Below are positions 33,000-40,783 of a stretch of DNA of 43,977 bases, in pieces. Numbering within the stretch: position 1 is the stretch's first letter; each line of letters begins with the position of its first letter. The translations under genes and the position numbers were made by a program. This DNA comes from an archaeon. Its GTDB lineage: Archaea > Thermoproteota > Nitrososphaeria > Nitrososphaerales > Gagatemarchaeaceae. Location: positions 1 through 43,977 of the forward strand of contig CADDZR010000010.1 in assembly GCA_902812495.1 (NCBI GenBank), written 5' to 3'. The notes below the pieces were generated by a model. It searched no databases. It was given only the letters and a program-made list of their open reading frames with translations, and had not been told where the DNA came from.

Positions 33000-33863
33000 T
33001 CACATTACTGATGCTACCATTGCAACAAGGAAAACAAGAGCAAGGTAGGGGCTGGAGAACTTGAATGCAAGCCATGCGTTTTCCTTTGTTGGATTCTTGA
33101 GGAGCTTCAAGTTTGTTATAAGAAGTACAACACCTGTCAGGGCTGTGAAACCGAGATATATGTAAAGGCCGTAGCCCTCTAGGAAGGGTGCAAGTAGAAG
33201 GCTTACAGGTATTAGTACTAGTGTGTTGAGTACAATGTATTTTGAAGCCTTTATTGGGCCTACGATGGAAGGAAGCATTGGTATGCCTGCGGCTGAGTAG
33301 TCCTCCTCTGTAACAACAGCAAGGCTCCAGAAGTGGCTAGGAGTCCATACAAAGACAAGCATAGCAAGCACCCAGGCAATAAGCTGGTCTGAGAATGTAA
33401 CTGCATACCAGCCTGCAAGGCACGCACAGCTTCCTGCAAAGCCACCGAGAACTATGTTAAGAGATGTCCTTGGCTTGAGTATTATGGTGTAAATTATAAC
33501 GTATATCAGGGAACCTAACATTATAAAGGATGTAGCAATCAAGTTAAGTGTTAGAAGAGAGACTGTAAGACCAAAGGTAATTAGAGAAATTCCAAGAAGG
33601 AATGCCCTTTCGGGCGGAACTATCCTATGCTGGGGAAGGGGCCTGTGCATCGTTCTCCTCATCTTCGAGTCTACGTCAGCTTCTAGGTAGCTGTTCATTA
33701 CCAAGGAGCCAGCAGTAGCTAGCCCACCCCCAACCACTATTCCAAAGATTACATGGAGAGGGGGTATTCCTCTGGAAGCTATGAATGAGGATGCAAATCC
33801 AACGAATACAATAAGAGGTATTATTCTTGGTTTTGTAAGGCTAAGATAATCCCTGAGGCTCAA
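33000..33863 (-). CDS. ctaB: protoheme IX farnesyltransferase (heme O synthase)
   Basis: A 287-residue UbiA-type membrane prenyltransferase that adds farnesyl to haem B, giving haem O. The first loop has the metal-diphosphate motif NSYLEADVDSKMRRTMHRPLP (acidic DxxxD) with LTKPRIIPLIVFVG before it; about nine hydrophobic helices follow, and HFWSLAVVTEEDYSAAGIPMLP is the second characteristic block. The start is TTG 33863. It supplies CtaA (29,226), implying haem A or O oxidases and thus aerobic respiration. It is cotranscribed with thiI. Confidence 0.94.
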   Translation of the reverse strand: MSLRDYLSLTKPRIIPLIVFVGFASSFIASRGIPPLHVIFGIVVGGGLATAGSLVMNSYLEADVDSKMRRTMHRPLPQHRIVPPERAFLLGISLITFGLTVSLLTLNLIATSFIMLGSLIYVIIYTIILKPRTSLNIVLGGFAGSCACLAGWYAVTFSDQLIAWVLAMLVFVWTPSHFWSLAVVTEEDYSAAGIPMLPSIVGPIKASKYIVLNTLVLIPVSLLLAPFLEGYGLYIYLGFTALTGVVLLITNLKLLKNPTKENAWLAFKFSSPYLALVFLVAMVASVM

Positions 33864-33915
33864 GCCTGCTTTTCATGCTGAATCCCAGCATCTATTATGG
33901 GTTTTGTTTTTGGAA

Positions 33916-33926
33916 ATACTTAATAG
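33916..33926 (+). promoter_or_regulatory. TATA-like element of the tRNA-Tyr gene
   Basis: ATACTTAATAG is centred about 29 bases upstream of the first tRNA nucleotide at 33951, the usual archaeal tRNA promoter spacing. It is followed by the short inverted repeat AGAGA-ATCTCT (33925-33935), of unknown meaning. Confidence 0.45.
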
Positions 33927-33971
33927 AGAATCTCTATTTTAGGATGCTGTCCCGCGGTAGCTCAGCCTGGT

Positions 33972-33984
33972 AGGCAATAGGCCA
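33972..33984 (+). other. tRNA-Tyr intron 1 (D-loop, 13 bases)
   Basis: AGGCAATAGGCCA interrupts the D-loop between T20 and A21. GCCTG (33965-33969) can pair with TAGGC (33978-33982), giving a central helix with one G-U pair; GTA (33970-33972) and CAA (33983-33985) are the three-base bulges, cut after their second base. Base A14 stays unpaired, so this is a relaxed bulge-helix-bulge. Confidence 0.8.
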
Positions 33985-34001
33985 AGAGCTTCCGGCTGTA
34001 G

Positions 34002-34046
34002 TGGTTGGCTCTAGGCCAACCGTGTCAGCTCCGCCAGGCAACAGTA
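34002..34046 (+). other. tRNA-Tyr intron 2 (anticodon loop 37/38, 45 bases)
   Basis: The canonical position 37/38. CTGT (33996-33999) pairs with ACAG (34041-34044) as the four-base central helix; bulges are AGT (34000-34002) and TAA (34045-34047), cut after the second base. Inside, GGTTGGC (34003-34009) and GCCAACC (34015-34021) form a seven-base-pair hairpin with a five-base loop. Confidence 0.88.
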
Positions 34047-34068
34047 ACCGGAGTGTCGCAGGTTCAAA

Positions 34069-34083
34069 AGGGTAACCTGAGAG
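34069..34083 (+). other. tRNA-Tyr intron 3 (T-loop 59/60, 15 bases)
   Basis: A full bulge-helix-bulge: T-stem GCAGG/CCTGC, 5' bulge AAA (34067-34069), central helix TTCA (34063-34066) with TGAG (34078-34081), 3' bulge AGT (34082-34084). The intron body closes with GG/CC (34070-34071, 34076-34077) around a GTAA tetraloop. Cutting after the second base of each bulge restores loop TTCAAAT. Confidence 0.88.
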
Positions 34084-34150
34084 TCCTGCCCGCGGGACGC
34101 ATTATTTTGGAGGGAAAAGTTTAGCTATCTGTCCCAGCAGTTTGCTGTGC

Positions 34151-34342
34151 ATGAGGGGCAGGGTTGCCACAGGTATTATTATATCAACGCTAACATGCCT
34201 CCTTATTGTATACCTTCTTCTTGGCGAGACCTCAACGGAAGAGGGCAGTGTTCAGGCATTTAATCTTGTTAACATACTTGGCATATTTGGTGTAGTGCTT
34301 GGTATTATAATAGCAGTTTCAATGTTTAGAAAAAAAGAATAG
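34151..34342 (+). CDS. small two-helix membrane protein
   Basis: A 63-residue hydrophobic protein with two transmembrane segments: GIIISTLTCLLIVYLLLG near the N-terminus and IFGVVLGIIIAVSMF at the C-terminus, ending in the basic RKKE. A short polar loop with acidic residues (ETSTEEGS) joins them, so both ends probably face the cytoplasm or the loop faces out. ATG 34151 is chosen over TTG 34142. It follows the tRNA by 53 bases. I do not recognise the family. It stops one base before the convergent dppF stop codon. Confidence 0.65.
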   Translation: MRGRVATGIIISTLTCLLIVYLLLGETSTEEGSVQAFNLVNILGIFGVVLGIIIAVSMFRKKE

Positions 34343-34343
34343 T

Positions 34344-35312
34344 TCAATAAAGGAAGCAGGAAACAAAATGCCCTTCTTCCAGCTCCAAAAGCTCTGGAAC
34401 CTCCCTAGTGCATCTGTCAAACCTGTAAGGACATCTAGGGTTGAACCTACAGCCTTCGGGCGGCCTTATAGCACTCGGAACCTCCCCATGAGGTATCTGT
34501 TTTTCCCTCTTTACCTTCGGGTCAGGAACGGGTACGGATGAGATTAGTGCATTAGTGTATGGGTGGAGAGGGTTTGAAAAGATCTGTTCTGTGCTCCCTT
34601 GTTCAACAATCTTTCCGAGGTACATTACGGATATCGTATCCGCCATGTAGCTTGCAACAGCAAGATCGTGAGTGATTAGGAGAATTGTTAGGCCAAGCCT
34701 CTTCTGCATTGTTATAAGTAGGTCCATAATCTGCGCCCTAACAGAAGCGTCAACCATTGCAACTGGTTCGTCTGCAACAACGTACTTCGGTTGAATTATA
34801 AGAGCTCTTGCTATAACAACCCTCTGCCTCTGACCCCCGCTGAGTTCATGCGGATACCTGCTGTAGAAGGATGCGGCTGGGGAGAGGTTAACATCCTCAA
34901 GCATTTTCATAACTATCTCTTTCCTTTCCTGCTTTGTTGCATCCGAGAGATGGATTAATGGTTCTTCAAGAGCCTGCCCGACCTTCATCCTAGGGTTTAA
35001 GGAGGAGTTTGGGTCTTGAAATATGTACTGGGCCTTCTTTCTCAATTCTCTCCTGTCAACTTCATCCTTGAATATGTCCCTGCCATCGATAACTACTTTG
35101 CCAGAGGTTGGTTCAATCAGCCCAACAGTGACCTTGCCTGTCGTTGTCTTCCCGCTGCCCGACTCTCCAACAAGAGCATGTATCTTTCCTTTCCTTATCT
35201 GAAAAGATACGGAGTCAACAGCATGAACATACTCCCTCTTCCTAGATATAAGCTGGGAAATAAAACTCTTCTGTACTGGGAAGTACTTTACGAGTCCCTC
35301 AACACTTACCAT
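34344..35312 (-). CDS. dppF: oligopeptide ABC transporter, ATP-binding protein 2
   Basis: About 322 residues. ABC ATPase with Walker A GESGSGKTTTGK, Q-loop YIFQDPNSSLNPRM, signature LSGGQRQRVVIARAL, Walker B YVVADEPVAMVD and switch ITHDLAV. The C-terminal oligopeptide-type extension (PTEQIFSNPLHPYTNALISSVPVPD, then CRFNPRCPYRFDRC with its cysteines) identifies it as a DppF/OppF subunit. The frame is open to 35381, overlapping dppD by 62 bases; ATG 35312, eight bases after the dppD stop, is the more likely start. The AMVDASVRAQ loop after Walker B replaces the usual SALDVS, a small oddity. Confidence 0.92.
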   Translation of the reverse strand: MVSVEGLVKYFPVQKSFISQLISRKREYVHAVDSVSFQIRKGKIHALVGESGSGKTTTGKVTVGLIEPTSGKVVIDGRDIFKDEVDRRELRKKAQYIFQDPNSSLNPRMKVGQALEEPLIHLSDATKQERKEIVMKMLEDVNLSPAASFYSRYPHELSGGQRQRVVIARALIIQPKYVVADEPVAMVDASVRAQIMDLLITMQKRLGLTILLITHDLAVASYMADTISVMYLGKIVEQGSTEQIFSNPLHPYTNALISSVPVPDPKVKREKQIPHGEVPSAIRPPEGCRFNPRCPYRFDRCTREVPELLELEEGHFVSCFLY

Positions 35313-35319
35313 GAATTCG

Positions 35320-36276
35320 TCAGTAAAGGTGGCATGCAACGTATCTCCCATCCTCCTTCTTCTCAAGTTCTGGTTCAACATTCATACACTTGTCAAAGGC
35401 ATATGGGCACCTGGGGTGGAAAGAGCATCCACTAGGTATATTTCTAAGGTCAGGTGGGTGACCAGGTATGGAGACAAGCTTCCTTGACCTGTTGTAAAGC
35501 AGAGGTATCGATTCTATTAGGCCTTTTGTGTATGGATGCTTTGGATTTTTATAAAGTTCTTCTGTTTTTGATAGCTCCACAATCCTTCCGCAGTACATAA
35601 CAGCAACCCTGTCTGCCATCTCTGCAACAACGCCCATGTTATGAGTTATCAGGATAAGTGTAAGGGAAAATTCATTCTTCAACCTCTTTACAAGCTCCAG
35701 TATCTGCGCCTCCACCAGCACATCCAAAGCTGTTGTTGGTTCGTCTGCTAGGATAAGGTTTGGATTTAAGGCAAGAGCAAGTGCTATCATAACCCTCTGC
35801 CTCATGCCACCGCTGAACTGATGGGGGTAGTCATCTAGCCTCTCCTCAGATATACCGACGCTCTTCATCATCTTTCTTGCAATTTCCAAGGCCTTGTGCT
35901 CATCTATGTTTTCCATGTGCTCCGTTATGTACTCGATGAAATGGTCCCTTATCTTTTTGACAGGGTTAAGGGATGTCATGGGATCCTGGAATATCATAGC
36001 TATTTCCTTTCCTCTTAACTTCCTTATCTCCTCTCCTTGCATCGAAAGTATGTTCCTTCCTTTATAGTAAATTGAACCTGTTTTGACCCTTGCGGGTGGC
36101 TGCAGCAGGCCCATTATTGCGAGTGCAAGGGTCGATTTGCCTGAGCCGGACTCGCCCACTATGCCAAGTGTCTCCCCTTTCTCAACATCAAGGGAAAGGT
36201 TCCTTATTGCTCTCGCTTCCCCTTCATCCGTATAGTATGAAACAGAAAGGTTCCTTATTGAAAGAATAGTTTCCAT
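35320..36276 (-). CDS. dppD: oligopeptide ABC transporter, ATP-binding protein 1
   Basis: A 318-residue ABC ATPase: Walker A GESGSGKSTLAL, Q-loop MIFQDPMTSLNPV, signature FSGGMRQRVMIALALALNPNLI, Walker B ADEPTTALD, switch ITHNMGV. The C-terminal CSFHPRCPYAFDKC extension is that of the DppD/OppD group, with four cysteines in this class of peptide importers that can hold an iron-sulfur cluster or metal. It works with DppF as the heterodimeric motor. It starts five bases after dppC. Confidence 0.93.
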   Translation of the reverse strand: METILSIRNLSVSYYTDEGEARAIRNLSLDVEKGETLGIVGESGSGKSTLALAIMGLLQPPARVKTGSIYYKGRNILSMQGEEIRKLRGKEIAMIFQDPMTSLNPVKKIRDHFIEYITEHMENIDEHKALEIARKMMKSVGISEERLDDYPHQFSGGMRQRVMIALALALNPNLILADEPTTALDVLVEAQILELVKRLKNEFSLTLILITHNMGVVAEMADRVAVMYCGRIVELSKTEELYKNPKHPYTKGLIESIPLLYNRSRKLVSIPGHPPDLRNIPSGCSFHPRCPYAFDKCMNVEPELEKKEDGRYVACHLY

Positions 36277-36280
36277 GTCC

Positions 36281-37147
36281 TCACCTTATTTTCGGGTTCT
36301 GCCTTTCTGCATAGCCCTCACTGATCAGAGAGAAGCCTAGAGCTGCAAGGAGTATCATAGTGCCTGAAGATAATATTACCCACCAGGAGCCTGAAGCAAG
36401 TTCGAACCTTCCGTATGTCAGGTCTATGCCCCAGTCAGGAAGGTTTACAGGAAGCCCAAGACCTATGAAGTCTAGCCCTGCTGTCGTAAGTATTGAGTCT
36501 GCAAAGTTAACTGTAGCCACAACTATGATAGAAGAAATTATGCTAGGGAGTATGTGCTTGAAAAGTATGCTCAGCGTGTTAGCTCCAGAGCACTTTGCAG
36601 CCTCGACGTACTGTAACTCTTTTATCGAGAGAACTTGGCTTCTTACAACCCTGAAGTAGCTCGGTATGTAAACTACAGCTATAGCAAGAGCTTCATTTAT
36701 AACGCTTGTGCCGTATATGCTTATTATCATGACAGCAAGTATAAGACTAGGGAACGAGTAAACGCTGTCCATAATGAGTGAAACAGACCTGTCAAGGTTG
36801 CCACCTATGTATGAGGAGAGGAGACCTATTGGCACGCCGATTGAGGCACATATCAGGACTGCTGTGAAAGCAACTAGCAGTATGAATCTACCGCCCCAAA
36901 TGATCCTGCTTAGCATGTCTCTCCCGTACTGGTCTGTGCCGAATGGGAAAGAAGGTGATGGGGGAGAGTTACTTGGACCTATGCCTATCTTTGTTGGGTC
37001 GTGAGGTGAGATAAAAGGCGCAATTATTGACATTGTCGAGAGGAACGCAATTATCGAGAATCCAGCAACTATGAAGGCCCTACCGTAGCCTCTCCCGAGA
37101 ATCGAGTAGAAGATAAAACGAGAAGGCGAGAAATATTCTCTCTTCAA
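36281..37147 (-). CDS. dppC: oligopeptide ABC transporter, permease 2
   Basis: A 288-residue permease with an N-terminal helix (FIVAGFSIIAFLSTMSIIAPF), an outer loop with GTDQYGRDMLSRIIWGGR typical of DppC, and the binding-protein-dependent transport fold; the EAA loop reads YVEAAKCSGANTLSILFKHILP. About six helices. It pairs with DppB to form the channel. Its ATG overlaps the dppB stop in an ATGA junction. Confidence 0.93.
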   Translation of the reverse strand: MKREYFSPSRFIFYSILGRGYGRAFIVAGFSIIAFLSTMSIIAPFISPHDPTKIGIGPSNSPPSPSFPFGTDQYGRDMLSRIIWGGRFILLVAFTAVLICASIGVPIGLLSSYIGGNLDRSVSLIMDSVYSFPSLILAVMIISIYGTSVINEALAIAVVYIPSYFRVVRSQVLSIKELQYVEAAKCSGANTLSILFKHILPSIISSIIVVATVNFADSILTTAGLDFIGLGLPVNLPDWGIDLTYGRFELASGSWWVILSSGTMILLAALGFSLISEGYAERQNPKIR

Positions 37148-38172
37148 AGTCTCACCCTTGGGTCGAGGTATGCATACATTATGTCGATAAGCAGGCTAAC
37201 AGTTGTTATTATTATAGCTAGGAACACAACGGTTCCTTGCACTGCAGTGTAGTCCCTGAAGTAAACCCTGTCAACAAGATACAGGCCTAGACCCTGTATG
37301 CTGAACTCTGTTTCAGTTAAGACCGCACCACTTACAAGTATAGCAAACTGAAGTCCGATGACAGTCACAACAGGCAGGATTGCATTCTTAAGTGCATAGC
37401 CAAGCAAAACTGTCCTCTCCTTCAGCCCCCTCGCTCTAGCCGCAATGACAAAGTCTGCCCTTATTGTCTCCAACATGTTTGCCCTTGTTATCCTTACAAA
37501 AACACCTGAGATGACAACACCGAGGGCTATTGAAGGTAGCACGATATGCGAGGCAGAATTGAGAAAGGCCTGGAAGTTTCCAGAGAGCAGGCTGTCGAGA
37601 GTGTAGAGACCTGTCTGTATGTGTATGCCCGCCACAGTTATTCCCGAGGGAGGTGTGCCGTCGTACCTCCCGTAAACAGGTAGAACGTGCAGGAAAACAC
37701 CGAAGACAATCTGGAGTACCATTCCAACGAAAAAGACAGGTGTTGCGTAGGATATTATACCGTACAGCTTTATGGCTGAATCAACCTTCCCCCTTTTAGC
37801 AACACCAAGGACACCGAGGCCAATCCCAAGTAAGATTGCAACAAGGGTTGAGTAAATTGCAAGTTCTAGTGTTGCAGGAAACCTTGACATAATTTCAGGA
37901 GCAACAGGAGAAAAATCTCCAGACATGGAAAGGCCTAGGTTCCCGTGAAACAGGTCGTTTATGTAATCTATGTACTGGATGTATAATGGCTTGTCCAGGC
38001 CAAGCTTGTGTGTGTAGGAGGCTATCAGCTGAGGGTCAGCATTTTTCTCAAACCTGAGAAGCACAGGATTCCCAGGCAGAATTCTCATCACGAAGAATAC
38101 AATGCTGAGAAGTATGAATACCATCGGTATTGTGAGTATGACCCTCGTAAGTATGTACTCCCTTAAACCCAC
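37144..38172 (-). CDS. dppB: oligopeptide ABC transporter, permease 1
   Basis: A 342-residue permease. N-terminal YILTRVILTIPMVFILLSIVFFVMRILPGNP is the DppB/OppB hallmark, followed by LGLDKPLYIQYIDYINDLFHGNLGLS. The EAA loop reads FVIAARARGLKERTVLLGYALKNAILPV, and six hydrophobic helices are visible. The start is GTG 38172. It follows dppA after a 44-base gap that holds a strong hairpin. Confidence 0.94.
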   Translation of the reverse strand: MGLREYILTRVILTIPMVFILLSIVFFVMRILPGNPVLLRFEKNADPQLIASYTHKLGLDKPLYIQYIDYINDLFHGNLGLSMSGDFSPVAPEIMSRFPATLELAIYSTLVAILLGIGLGVLGVAKRGKVDSAIKLYGIISYATPVFFVGMVLQIVFGVFLHVLPVYGRYDGTPPSGITVAGIHIQTGLYTLDSLLSGNFQAFLNSASHIVLPSIALGVVISGVFVRITRANMLETIRADFVIAARARGLKERTVLLGYALKNAILPVVTVIGLQFAILVSGAVLTETEFSIQGLGLYLVDRVYFRDYTAVQGTVVFLAIIITTVSLLIDIMYAYLDPRVRL

Positions 38173-38186
38173 AAAAAACTAGGTGC

Positions 38187-38216
38187 GGTGCTTGGTTTTA
38201 AAGTTAGCCAAGCACC
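38187..38216. repeat. nine-base-pair hairpin between dppA and dppB
   Basis: GGTGCTTGG (38187-38195) and CCAAGCACC (38208-38216) are perfect inverted repeats with a 12-base loop. The hairpin abuts the dppA stop codon (38217-38219) and precedes the dppB start. In other peptide and sugar transporters, such hairpins after the binding-protein gene raise its level relative to the permeases, by stabilising the upstream RNA or limiting read-through. That role here is inferred. Confidence 0.8.
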
Positions 38217-39917
38217 TTATGCAGTTTCCCAGAGCAGCCAGTACCTGAATATTGTTGTTGCGTCTAGGACAATTCCTCCAACCTTTGGGCTTGAAACAGC
38301 TACCGATATACCCTGGAACAGCGGAACAAGTGGTGCATCACTTGCTATGAGCTGCTGTATCGACTGGTATATCGATGCAAGCTGAGAGCTGTCCGAGGTT
38401 GAGGCTGCTTGCTGTATCAGCCTTGTCATGTTCTGGTTCACGTAGTGTGTGTGGAGGAATCCAATTCCGTCAGCTGGAAGGAATGGACTTGTGTAGTCGA
38501 ATGGGTCTACAAAGTCTGGGTACCAGCCGTATATGTAAACCTGGAGCTGATCTGCACTTGTGCTCTGCTTGTAGTTTGCCCATGGTTCTGAAGCTAGATT
38601 AACACTTATCATGCCTGTTTTCTCAAGTGCTTGCTTTATTGCTTGAGCTATGCCGTCCGTCGACTGGTAGTGCCCTGTAGGATATGTTAGCGTGAATGTT
38701 AGCTTGTTTGTCTGGCTGTATCCTGCCTGTTGGAGCAGGTTCTCTGCATATGCTAGGTTTGCGTCACCGTAGACCTTGAATGCATCAACGTGATACTGCA
38801 TGCCTGCAGGTATCATGCTGTAAAGAGGCTGGACCTGGCCTAGAAATACTGTGTTGACAATTAGCGACCTGTCTATTGCAGCAGCAATTGCCTTTCTAAC
38901 AAGGACGTTATCGAAGGGCTTCTGTTTTTCATTAAATACTAGGTACTGTATGAATGTTCCAGGTCCTGTCCATACCTTGAAGTTAGGGTTGCCCTGGTAT
39001 GCCTGTATGTCTGTTGGGCTAAGCTGTCTGTATGCTATGTCAACTTGGCCACTCTGGAGTGCAAGGTTAAGGGATGCAGAGTCTGTAAAGAACTTTATGA
39101 CTATGTTCTTTGTCTTTGGATATCCTGCGGATGCATTCCAATAATTCGGATTAGCTGTTAGATCCATCTCAACATCCTTTCCCCCTGACCTTACCCAGTT
39201 TGTAAGTATGTAGGGGCCAAGCCCATTCGGATTCTCTGTATTCACGTTTCCAGTGTAGTTAACTATCCTGTCCATGGGAGCAACGTGTGGATTTACAGGA
39301 TACATAGCTATGAATGCAGCAAGAGAGAGGAAGAAAGAGGTTGGCTGGTTTAGTACGAAAGAGACTTGGTACTGGCTGTTAACGACAGTCCTATTTATTA
39401 TTGTATCAAGTCCAACACCTGCAAAAGGTCCCTCAGGCTCGTCTATCTTGAACTGCCTGTCAATTGAGTACTTGACTACTGTTGCGTTAAAAGGTGTACC
39501 GTCCGCAAATTTCACACCTTGTCTAAGGTTGAAAGTCCATGTCTTTCCGTCAGGGCTTACACTCCAACTTGTTGCAAGTGCAGGCACTATCTCTGTTGTT
39601 CCAGGCCTGTAGTTAACCAGCCCTTCTCCAAGGTTCTGTATTATGTTGTCGCCGAAATAGTCGTAGGCATCGGCAGGGTCTATGGTGCTCTGGACCGAGT
39701 CAGTTGTGCCAATAACTATCTTGTCCCTGTAGCTAATGGATGTTGTTGTGGTTGTTGTAGGAGAGGTTGTCTGGGAGGTTGAAGTTGTAGTTGTCTGTGT
39801 CTGCTGTGGAGTGGTTGTGTAGAGGTAAACTATCAGTGCCGCAATGAGTATAATTACGATAATAGCAATAACTGTTGCGGCGGAGACAGCTTCCCTTTTC
39901 TTTAATTTCATTTTCAC
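38217..39917 (-). CDS. dppA: oligopeptide ABC transporter, substrate-binding protein
   Basis: A 566-residue family 5 extracellular solute-binding protein. It begins with a basic stretch and one hydrophobic helix (VSAATVIAIIVIILIAALIVYLY), then a Thr/Ser/Gln-rich linker (about residues 34-61) and the binding domain (KIVIGTTDSVQSTIDPADAYDYFG, ATSWSVSPDGKTWTFNLRQGVKFADGTPFN, GLGPYIL). No lipobox cysteine is present, so it is tethered by the N-terminal helix, and the linker is probably O-glycosylated. A strong GGAGAGGGTG ribosome binding site precedes ATG 39917; ATG 39911 is an alternative. First gene of dppA-B-C-D-F. Ligand is probably a peptide, though sugars are carried by some archaeal members. 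Confidence 0.93.
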   Translation of the reverse strand: MKMKLKKREAVSAATVIAIIVIILIAALIVYLYTTTPQQTQTTTTSTSQTTSPTTTTTTSISYRDKIVIGTTDSVQSTIDPADAYDYFGDNIIQNLGEGLVNYRPGTTEIVPALATSWSVSPDGKTWTFNLRQGVKFADGTPFNATVVKYSIDRQFKIDEPEGPFAGVGLDTIINRTVVNSQYQVSFVLNQPTSFFLSLAAFIAMYPVNPHVAPMDRIVNYTGNVNTENPNGLGPYILTNWVRSGGKDVEMDLTANPNYWNASAGYPKTKNIVIKFFTDSASLNLALQSGQVDIAYRQLSPTDIQAYQGNPNFKVWTGPGTFIQYLVFNEKQKPFDNVLVRKAIAAAIDRSLIVNTVFLGQVQPLYSMIPAGMQYHVDAFKVYGDANLAYAENLLQQAGYSQTNKLTFTLTYPTGHYQSTDGIAQAIKQALEKTGMISVNLASEPWANYKQSTSADQLQVYIYGWYPDFVDPFDYTSPFLPADGIGFLHTHYVNQNMTRLIQQAASTSDSSQLASIYQSIQQLIASDAPLVPLFQGISVAVSSPKVGGIVLDATTIFRYWLLWETA

Positions 39918-39933
39918 CCTCTCCTTTATTTGG

Positions 39934-39967
39934 AAATATTTAAACTTGCAAAAGATTTAAACAAGTT
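39934..39967. promoter_or_regulatory. divergent promoters of dppA and the downstream membrane gene, with inverted repeat
   Basis: Two TATA-like elements, AAATATTTAAAC (39935-39946) and GATTTAAAC (39954-39962), lie back to back. Each gene fits best with the distal one, leaving leaders of about 14-23 bases with Shine-Dalgarno. AACTTG (39943-39948) and CAAGTT (39962-39967) form a six-base inverted repeat overlapping both TATA elements, a candidate operator. No regulator gene is adjacent. Confidence 0.4.
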
Positions 39968-39988
39968 GCGGGCAGGAGCGTGGAAACA

Positions 39989-40453
39989 ATGGATACAGAG
40001 TTTGTTGTACTTGCCTTGATCTTTGTTCTTATAGGGTCTGCAGGCATAGTTGCCTTTTCTGGCCCGATGACACCTGCAGGTGATTCTTGCTACTGCTTAA
40101 TTCCAAGTCCGGAGCCTGGAGCGGGCCAAGGAACATCAGCAATCATACTTGCAATAGGCATACTTTTTCTTCCAATGGGAATACTCAAAGGCGGACTTCC
40201 TAGGATAGGAAAGCAGCCAGGTCAGGTAGAGAAGATACAGCTTCCCTCAGGAAAGGTTTACACACCCCTTCAAATAACAAGTGGTAAGCTCTTTGCTTTT
40301 GGAATACTCCTAACGATCATAGGTGTTGACATCCTTCTTGTACCAGGTTACTTGATCCTGAATAGCATACCGCTCACCTTTTTGGGTGCGGTGCTTGTTG
40401 TGCTTGGAGTTCTATCAATTTACTTTGGGTTGAAACCTCTAGGCAAGAAGTAG
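39989..40453 (+). CDS. membrane protein of unknown function, four helices
   Basis: A 154-residue hydrophobic protein with about four transmembrane segments: VLALIFVLIGSAGIVAF, AIILAIGILFLPMGIL, LFAFGILLTIIGVDILLVPGYLI and FLGAVLVVLGVLSIYFGL. Between the first two lies a short loop with two cysteines (DSCYCLIP); a polar loop with basic and Gly residues separates the second from the third. I do not recognise the family. ATG 39989 is preferred over GTG 39980; AGGAG lies upstream. It is divergent from the dpp operon, which may imply shared regulation. Confidence 0.75.
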   Translation: MDTEFVVLALIFVLIGSAGIVAFSGPMTPAGDSCYCLIPSPEPGAGQGTSAIILAIGILFLPMGILKGGLPRIGKQPGQVEKIQLPSGKVYTPLQITSGKLFAFGILLTIIGVDILLVPGYLILNSIPLTFLGAVLVVLGVLSIYFGLKPLGKK

Positions 40454-40486
40454 AACTAATGTTTTTTATTCTCTGAAAAATGGTGT

Positions 40487-40783
40487 ATGAGCATGTCGAC
40501 AAGAAAAAAGAAACATCAAACAGCAGAAAAGCCAATACCCGTAGTATACTCGAGGCACGATGGGGATATGTTAAAGAGAGAGGGAAGGGGTTTCTCGATT
40601 CCCGAGCTAAAGGAAGCAAAGCTAGACATTCAAACAGCAAGAAAACTCGGAATAAGGGTAGATACTAGAAGGAGGAGCTTGATAGAGGAGAATGTGAAAT
40701 CTCTCAAAGCAATTTTAAAGCCAAGAACACATGCAAAAAGGAAGACAAAGAAGGCTCAAAGCTCCGAGCGGGAAAGGGAGTAG
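40487..40783 (+). CDS. rpl13e: large ribosomal subunit protein eL13
   Basis: A 98-residue basic protein matching eL13 (L13e): [49 protein letters not shown], with the family's GRGFS-EL block, ARKLGIxVDxRR and ENVKSLK. eL13 occurs in eukaryotes and in part of the TACK archaea, not in Euryarchaeota, so it supports the taxonomic placement. The eukaryotic protein is about 210 residues; archaeal ones are short like this. Starts ATG 40487 or ATG 40493, the latter better spaced from a TATA-like TTTTTTATT. It overlaps the glycosylase gene by 28 bases. Confidence 0.9.
   Translation: MSMSTRKKKHQTAEKPIPVVYSRHDGDMLKREGRGFSIPELKEAKLDIQTARKLGIRVDTRRRSLIEENVKSLKAILKPRTHAKRKTKKAQSSERERE

Larger units (their letters stand above)
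33951..34097 (+). tRNA. tRNA-Tyr (anticodon GTA) with three introns
   Basis: Acceptor CCCGCGG (33951-33957) pairs perfectly with CCGCGGG (34090-34096), discriminator A 34097; C1-G72 is the archaeal tRNA-Tyr identity pair. T8 A9 are followed by D-stem GCTC (33960-33963) with GAGC (33986-33989). Anticodon stem TCCGG (33991-33995) pairs CCGGA (34048-34052), loop CTGTAG-A with anticodon GTA (33998-34000). T-stem GCAGG (34058-34062) pairs CCTGC (34085-34089). Removing 33972-33984, 34002-34046 and 34069-34083 leaves a perfect 74-base tRNA with D-loop AGCCTGGTA and T-loop TTCAAAT. CCA is not encoded. The assignment rests on structure and is strong; exact D-arm splice points could shift by one base. 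Confidence 0.93.

Noticed and set aside
34002-34046. The 45-base intron as a C/D box guide RNA
   Set aside because: I could not find convincing paired C (RUGAUGA) and D (CUGA) boxes; a plain hairpin explains it better.
33951-34097. A broken tRNA, or a tRNA with a single long intron
   Set aside because: With only the anticodon intron removed, the D and T loops are 13-15 bases too long; removal of all three segments gives perfect stems and consensus loops.
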